DNA of 64,000 bases from Lumbricus rubellus (Eukaryota > Annelida > Clitellata > Crassiclitellata > Lumbricidae): positions 15,499,784-15,563,783 of the forward strand of contig OX243825.1 of the NCBI GenBank assembly GCA_945859605.1. The letters run 5' to 3'. A program made the translations under genes and the position numbers. Positions 58,209 through 64,000 of the stretch are shown here, one piece after another (position 1 is the first letter of the stretch; every line of letters starts with the position of its first letter). Below the pieces are notes generated by a model that did not search any database, had not been told where the DNA came from, and saw nothing but the letters and a program-made list of their open reading frames with translations.

Positions 58209-59033
58209 AATAATTTATAGAGACGCAAGATAGCCTTCGGTGGCAGCTAGCCTATAAACGACGAGTAATTTGAATAGGCCTAAGCATAGGTGATATTAGA
58301 TAATATTATATTTCGAATCAGTAAGAAACAACAATTTTAGTTGATTAAACTTATGTGTAGAATATTTCTATGAGTTAATATGTGGTTACATGATTTCAGA
58401 CAAGATACAATTAAGTTAGCAGTATATAGTGCCACCCATAATTTATATTACATATGCCAAAATCATATTTTCGACCACCCTTCATCCCCGTACATACGGT
58501 ACATTCTATTGGCCCCCCCCTGAGCAACTACAAATAAGCTTCTCTACCTTTCCCTTTACAAAGCCTATTTGCCCAAAGTAATCTATGAAACATGTATTTG
58601 ACCGTAGGCTACTATCTATTTTTTGCTTTTGTTAAACAAAACAACCTATTTTTATTTGTTATCTAAAATTGGCTAAATGTTCTGGTTTAGGCTACTGTTT
58701 AGATCTGTACAGAATAATTTTGATGCAGTCAGGTGCCATATAGGATAACGCAGAGTTATAAATGGGGCAATGTGGACGTCATAAAAATATTAGACCTAGA
58801 TATTTATTTTGCGCACGTAGGCCTACATTTTGCCGAGATCCCTCCCATCCGCTCCACCCAGCCCCAGCTCTTAAACTCAAGTCGCCGAAATGCGGTGACC
58901 CCCCACCCCAACGCCATCCGTGTAGGCCCAGAGCCTTCTATTACTGATAGAAGGCTCTGTGTAAGCCTATACGTATTATATGGACAGCCACATAAACAAA
59001 TATTCGGTAAATATAAGAACACTTCATGCAGAG
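58209..59033 (-). other. 3' UTR and flank of GILT gene B
   Basis: Follows the gene B stop. A 13-bp-stem hairpin CAGAGCCTTCTAT/ATAGAAGGCTCTG lies at 58929-58959, about 75-105 nt after the stop. No other feature was seen. Confidence 0.5.
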
Positions 59034-62024
59034 TTAATTTTTCTGGCATGTAGGCAGACTCTTCGCTTCAAGACAGGCATAAGGCTTGGGTCCCTGTTGA
59101 ACAGAAACAAAAGCCAGAGTGTTAGGTGACAAAACTAGCTGTAAGTAGTAGCCTATACCGTAATCATGTTGTCAAACATTAAGGTCATTTAGCCAGAGTA
59201 ATATAGAAATCAGTATCGCTAAAACTCCATGATAATCAGCTAAAACTTACTTCTGAAAATGACTGCAAATACGCAACTGTAATTTTTATATGCTACTTAA
59301 ATATAAGAAACTGCTTAGCAAACCCGACTGCATCATATTATAATTTATTGCAAAGTGATGTTAAAGCAAGAAGCGTTGCTCTCGGTCATTGCAGCCCATT
59401 TAGGTCCGAGCCAAAAATCAGCCAAATTTCCTTACAAAAAGTCTGTATAATTTGGAATTTCCTTAATTCACTCATTCATTCATTCATTCATTCGTTCGTT
59501 CGTTCGTTCGTTCGTTCATTCATTCATTCATTCAAGGCTTGCATTGTATTGCCCTAGATTACCATAAAATTGTCTCAACAAAATCATTACAATTTGCAAT
59601 AACTTTTTATTACTGACCTTGTAGGTTTCGCACAGTAATTTCAGCAGGTCATCCCAGGCTCTGTCATGTATTTCCTTTGTGTGAACCTACGAAAATAATT
59701 AAAAGATTCATCACATAAATTAATTCTATTAGCAAGAACAGCTACAGCCTACTTGCAATGGAAACATTGGACAGAGAGGATCGGAGGAAATTTGTTGCCT
59801 GATCTGCAGAAGTAATGGAAATGCCAACTGTCGAAAAGGGTCAAAAGTAGGCAATATCTGAAAAAATTAGGAATGACTTGTTTATATATATAAGCCTACA
59901 TATCGTCGGTCGAGAATTATAAGGGTCTATGTCCATTTTTTGAAATTTTTTAGTTATTGGTACCATGACGTAGATCTTGTTCAGGGCTATAATGTCATGT
60001 GAGAATCTAAGCTGGATCTTCAATATTAACAGAGATATTTACAAAATGAAAAGGCTCTATGTCCCCATGCATTTCAATAGAGACGTCAGACGTCGCAGAT
60101 AGTCCCATGTTTTCATCTTTTTGAGAATTATAAGGCTCTATGTCCAACAGCAAATGAGACCGCTGCATACAAGTCACGTGATCTAAATTTATCAATAATA
60201 ATTGGGCCCACGCATTCTGTACTTTGAGCGTCATGAGGCTCTATGTCCAATTTTGGAGTGTGGGGCTTTCTTTAAAAAATTCATTAAAAAATGTGTCAAC
60301 ATTTTATTCACAGCCTTTTGCGATGTACAATTTTACTTTATTGGCAAATGAACTAAATCCCTTAGTTACATTTGTAATATTTTCAGTATTGTTTGTGTAC
60401 TTGAATGATGAACTTTCAAATTGGAAAAAAGTTTTTAAGCTCTCGCAATTTGCTTACATTGAGTATTATAAGGCTCTATGTCCAATTTTGAAGCGGGGCT
60501 TTCTTTAAAAAATTCATAAAAAATGTTTTTACATTTTATTCACATTTTTTGCAATGTACAATGTTACTTAATTGACAAATGAACTAAATCCGTTACTTAC
60601 ATTTTTAATATTTTCATTATTGTTTGCGTGCTAGATTGTTGAACTTTCAAATTGGAATATCTCGGAATAGTACTTTTTGGACATAGACCCTTATAATTCT
60701 CGACCGACGATATATAGGCCCTATATATAGAACGATATTTAACTTTTTAATCAGTATTCATTAGTTATTCCTAAATTACAACTGCAAAATGAAATGTCAG
60801 CAAAATTAGTAATTTAAACAAGAACTCATAGTTCCTTTAAAAATGTGATAAATCCATCAAAAAAGAGGAAAAACCTATGCGTACCCCATTCAACGTAAAC
60901 CAAGGAACATACTGAAGTCTTGGGACGAGTTTTCCCGTCTTTACAGCCATTTCATGTTCAAGTTTGTTACCAAGCGAACTAGTTGTGCAACTCTTCACTG
61001 ATTCATAGTCGATTCCATGCTTTTTGGCGCACTAAAATAAGTATGTATATTGTGAATTTGCGATAGTCACATCACAGCATTAAAAACTTAACTGCATGAG
61101 TGCACAACTATGCATGCAAGCACAAAAGTATATGAACAATGCTAAATTATAGACCTTCATGAACCATTATAGACCATTTTTATTTAAGATATTTCGCTGA
61201 ATTAGTCCTGACTAATTCTATAGACCACAGTTTGTCTTATATATACACTGTGTCCCAATAAATCGGGCACCCTTTTTATAATGTGAATAAAACAGGTAAA
61301 TCTTAATCGATTTTCAAAATTTCAAAAATGTTTTTATCCTGAGATAATTATCTTACACTGATTCAAATATGAAGTTTCTGGCATGAATATTGACGTCACA
61401 ATTACGTCATTTGCATCAGAGAATTCAAATGTTAAGTACCGAACACAACGATTTTTGTTGACATTTGGTTTCGATATGTAAATTAACGACGTCATTATGA
61501 CGCAATTTTTTAGTGAGGGCCGTTCATAATTTACCAATTTGTAGATAATTATCTCAGGATAAAAACAGTTTTGAAATTTTGACAATCGATGAATATTTAC
61601 CAGTTTTATTCACATTATAAAAAGGGTGCCCGATTTATTGGGACACAGTGTATATACACACTGTGTCCCAATTAATCGGGCACCCCTTTTATAATGTGAA
61701 TAAAACAGGTAAATCTTAATCGATTCTCAAAATTTCAAAACTGTTTATGAACGGCCCTCACTAAAATATTACGTCATAATGACGTCGTTAATTTACATAT
61801 CGAAACCAAATGTCGACAAAAATCGTTAAAGAATGGCGTTCAGCCAAGAATTCTTTTATGCAAATGACGTAATTGTGACGTCAATATTTATGCCAGAAAC
61901 TTCATATTTGAATCAGTGTAAGATAATTATCTCAGGATAAAAACACTTTTGAAATTTTGAAATCGATTAAGATTTACCTGTTTTATTCACATTATAAAAA
62001 GGGTGCCCGATTTATTGGGACACA

Positions 62025-62074
<50 letters not shown>

Positions 62075-62356
62075 CAATCACATAGCAATCACTAGCGATT
62101 AACAGCAAATTAATTGGGTAGGTTTGATTGGTTTGAGACATACCGCTGTAGCCTAGGCCTATGTACATTGTACAATGCATATAAATCTGCAGATAATTGG
62201 TAGGTCTATAGGCCTACACGAGTAGGATACATAATTAATTATATATATTATATTTAAGCAATAAATAGACAAACACATCAGGTTTATGTGTAGGCTTATA
62301 GTCTAATATGTGTATGTATGGCGGCACAAATATAAAAGAAATTTTATACATAATAT

Positions 62357-62408
<52 letters not shown>

Positions 62409-64000
62409 TAGGTCCTACATATTTTTCAAAAATCTGTATGAAACTAATAAACAGTGAAAAAAATAAATTATAGGGCCTATAAAAACCTGTTTCAGTAGGC
62501 CTATATACTCTACGCACAAATCAGTTATTACAATTTCACATGAACCAAAATTCTGTCTGAATGTGCAAAAGACCTACAATGTATATTTACCGTATACCAA
62601 AGAATTTAATTTAATGTAAGTAACAATAGATGAAGCTACCATATAATTAAAATATGACTGAACAGAAACATCTTCATACCGCTGGTGCACTGACGTTAGG
62701 TGCGAGATCAGACATTTCCATGCAGGCGATAAATGGAAACGCTCTGCTCACGTTGCCAGCTAAATGAATAGCGCAGGTCTACAATGAGAACAGAAAAACT
62801 AAGACAGGCCCAGGGGCGGATACAGAAATTTTCGAGTGGGGAAACCTTTTTTCCATTTAATCCAAATCTCGAAAAGAAAGATAGCCTACTATTTTACCCA
62901 TCAGAAAAACTGATGACCTTTTTAGTCGTACGCTACGTTTCTTCTCTCTTTCTTCTCTGTCACCTTTTTCCAACCTGCAAGAGGGTGGGCACGTCCGTTT
63001 TCCCAGCCAGAATGGCTGGTGAAAAAAAACAAATGTCTAAATGGGGGCCATGGCCGGATTTGCCTCCTGGATAGGCCTACTTAAATTAGTTCACACCGTA
63101 TATAAAATTTAAGTCTTCTGTGACCTGACTAAACAGATTGCCGAAACTTTTACAGGAAGGTACAGTCACTACTTTAGGGACTTCAACTTGAAAGTAAGTA
63201 CCTGAATCATATTTCCAAGACATTCCATTGGTCCATGTTGACAGTGAAATACCCAGGTATCTCCCACCTTTGATTCCTGCATCGAAAGAAAACAATTAAA
63301 TGCATTTATATATCGTAATAAAAGCACTCAGTCAATCCAAAAATTATGAGTTAATGACTATCCAACATAACACCGATTGCATTTTTAATATATACATGTA
63401 AATGGACCAACAAACAACGCAAAGGAAAAATTACCATATGAATAATTCATTAGCAAGACTTAGTTTTAGCAACTTAACTTAAAATCATTAATTCAGTTTA
63501 ATTCACGAGTCATAGTTAGCACATATGCACAGTGTGAGAATTGTGGAAAAATAACTTTGGGGTTGGGGGGTTGGACTATGATCCACTTAGAATTCGGGTA
63601 TGAAAACATACTTTAACATGGGGCTCAAAGAAAGGCTGGGGTTGAAACCCCCAAACCCTCGGCAATTCTTACTCTAAGTAGCCTATATGAACAGAAAAGA
63701 TGTGAGTCCAAAGATATTACAACATTTCGCAGCTGAGGAAAATATGTTCTATCTTCAACTAAAAAAACCTCACATTGTTATTATTACAGCCCGAGAATGA
63801 ATTGATCAAAGAAGAAAACTAAAAAGTATTTTAAACAACAAAGTGAAAAATAAAGCAAACTTCTAGAGTACATCTAGACCTAGGCCTATTTTGCATAATT
63901 CAGAACAATATATTCCCCTTTCAAATAAGAAGTTTGAATGTAGGCTAACGCCAACATTACAGTAATGACTCCACTAACTATTGCATTGCCATAAGGAACT
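59034..64000 (-). CDS. GILT-like lysosomal thiol reductase, gene B (5' end off window)
   Basis: Exons: 63979 to beyond 64000 (partial, ends VPYGNAI), 63202-63267, 62680-62778, 60885-61031, 59618-59686, 59034-59093. Sizes and phase 0 match gene A exon for exon. It carries the signature CQHGPMECLGNMIQTC and PFIACMEM. The gene A segment LDPPHDAVPWV is here LVPRLQYVPWF, losing the usual PPH. The active-site CxxC lies beyond the window. Introns hold a TIR element, two tandem MITEs and a hAT MITE. Final residues are TCQKN. Probably functional, but divergent at the C-terminal half. Confidence 0.88.
59467..59535. repeat. (CATT)n/(CGTT)n microsatellite
   Basis: About 17 tetranucleotide units with a block switch from CATT to CGTT and back, in an intron of gene B. 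Confidence 0.9.
59900..60713. mobile_element. Non-autonomous TIR element with internal motif repeats
   Basis: A perfect 36-bp TIR starts ATATCGTCGGTCGAGAATTA. Inside, the phrase AGGCTCTATGTCC, present in the TIR as AGGGTCTATGTCC, recurs near 60054, 60131, 60234 and 60471. Two copies of a roughly 240-bp segment begin at about 60233 and 60470. No coding sequence. It lies in intron 5 of gene B. Confidence 0.65.
61246..61650. mobile_element. Tc1/mariner-type MITE, copy 1
   Basis: Ends CACTGTGTCCCAATAAATCG and its inverse, flanked by TA on both sides. 405 bp, with inner arms also partly inverted. Confidence 0.7.
61659..62027. mobile_element. Tc1/mariner-type MITE, copy 2, opposite orientation
   Basis: The same ends (CACTGTGTCCCAATTAATCG) as copy 1 but with an inverted interior. 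It starts 8 bp after copy 1. Inner words GACGTCAATATT and AATGACGTAATT are shared. Confidence 0.7.
62028..62073. repeat. GT/AT microsatellite
   Basis: A (GT) then (AT) run directly after MITE copy 2. Confidence 0.85.
62361..62405. repeat. (AT)n microsatellite
   Basis: About 22 AT units in intron 3 of gene B. Confidence 0.9.
62811..63069. mobile_element. hAT-type MITE, 259 bp
   Basis: Ends CAGGGGCGGATACAG and CCGGATTTGCCTCCTG. It is flanked by GACAGGCC and GATAGGCC, an 8-bp duplication with one mismatch. It lies in an intron of gene B. Confidence 0.55.
63268..63978 (-). other. Intron 2 of GILT gene B
   Basis: A GT-AG intron, donor GTTAGT at 63978. It contains a G-rich stretch near 63555-63580 but no gene or clear repeat. 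Confidence 0.6.

Overview
The window is eukaryotic animal DNA: GT-AG introns, tRNA-derived SINEs, MITEs, LTR retrotransposons and a Polinton. A Gmr1-like retrotransposon (integrase before reverse transcriptase, a group known from deuterostomes), a Polinton, SWIM-type MULE DNA and a GILT gene cluster suggest a marine non-vertebrate deuterostome such as an echinoderm or hemichordate. The species assignment is inference.

The only clear host genes are tandem minus-strand copies of a GILT-like lysosomal thiol reductase. Gene C has only exon 1 (971-1108); the rest lies left of the window. Gene A (33627-37638) is complete with seven phase-0 exons. Gene B (59034 to beyond 64000) shows six of the seven exons, the right-most one cut by the window edge. 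Downstream flanks of A (about 31.65-33.6 kb) and B (39.4-40.06, 46.62-47.70 and 57.8-59.0 kb) look like copies of one duplicated segment. A Gmr1-like retrotransposon and a Polinton interrupt the B flank, so both probably arrived after the duplication.

From 1.5 to 23.8 kb there is a stack of transposons. A TIR element (1506-2937, TSD TTA) stands beside a small MITE (2954-23816, 8-bp TSD GGTTTCAA). A hAT-like long-TIR foldback (3022-23567, 8-bp TSD CTGTGTAA) sits inside the MITE. Inside the foldback is a Ty3/Gypsy array LTR-internal-LTR-internal-LTR (3909-22607, period 8550 bp). Its gag ORF begins inside the 1.6-kb LTR, so the primer-binding site is translated. From 24.29 to 30.26 kb lies a Mutator-like element with 67-bp TIRs, a 9-bp TSD and a spliced, frameshifted MULE/SWIM transposase.

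From 40.06 to 46.62 kb lies the Gmr1-like element, with one 1669-aa Gag-PR-IN-RT-RH ORF and a 3' LTR reduced to 42 bp. From 47.705 to 57.820 kb lies a structurally complete 10.1-kb Polinton (313-bp TIRs, 6-bp TSD ATCGCA). It encodes adenain-type protease, major capsid protein, two penton-like proteins, a small core-like protein, chromodomain integrase, packaging ATPase, a RING protein and two unknown proteins. It has no protein-primed DNA polymerase and no room for one. Instead, each end carries a spliced gene pointing inward whose product looks like two fused PC4-type ssDNA-binding domains. This polymerase-less Polinton with double-PC4 proteins is my main candidate for something undescribed.
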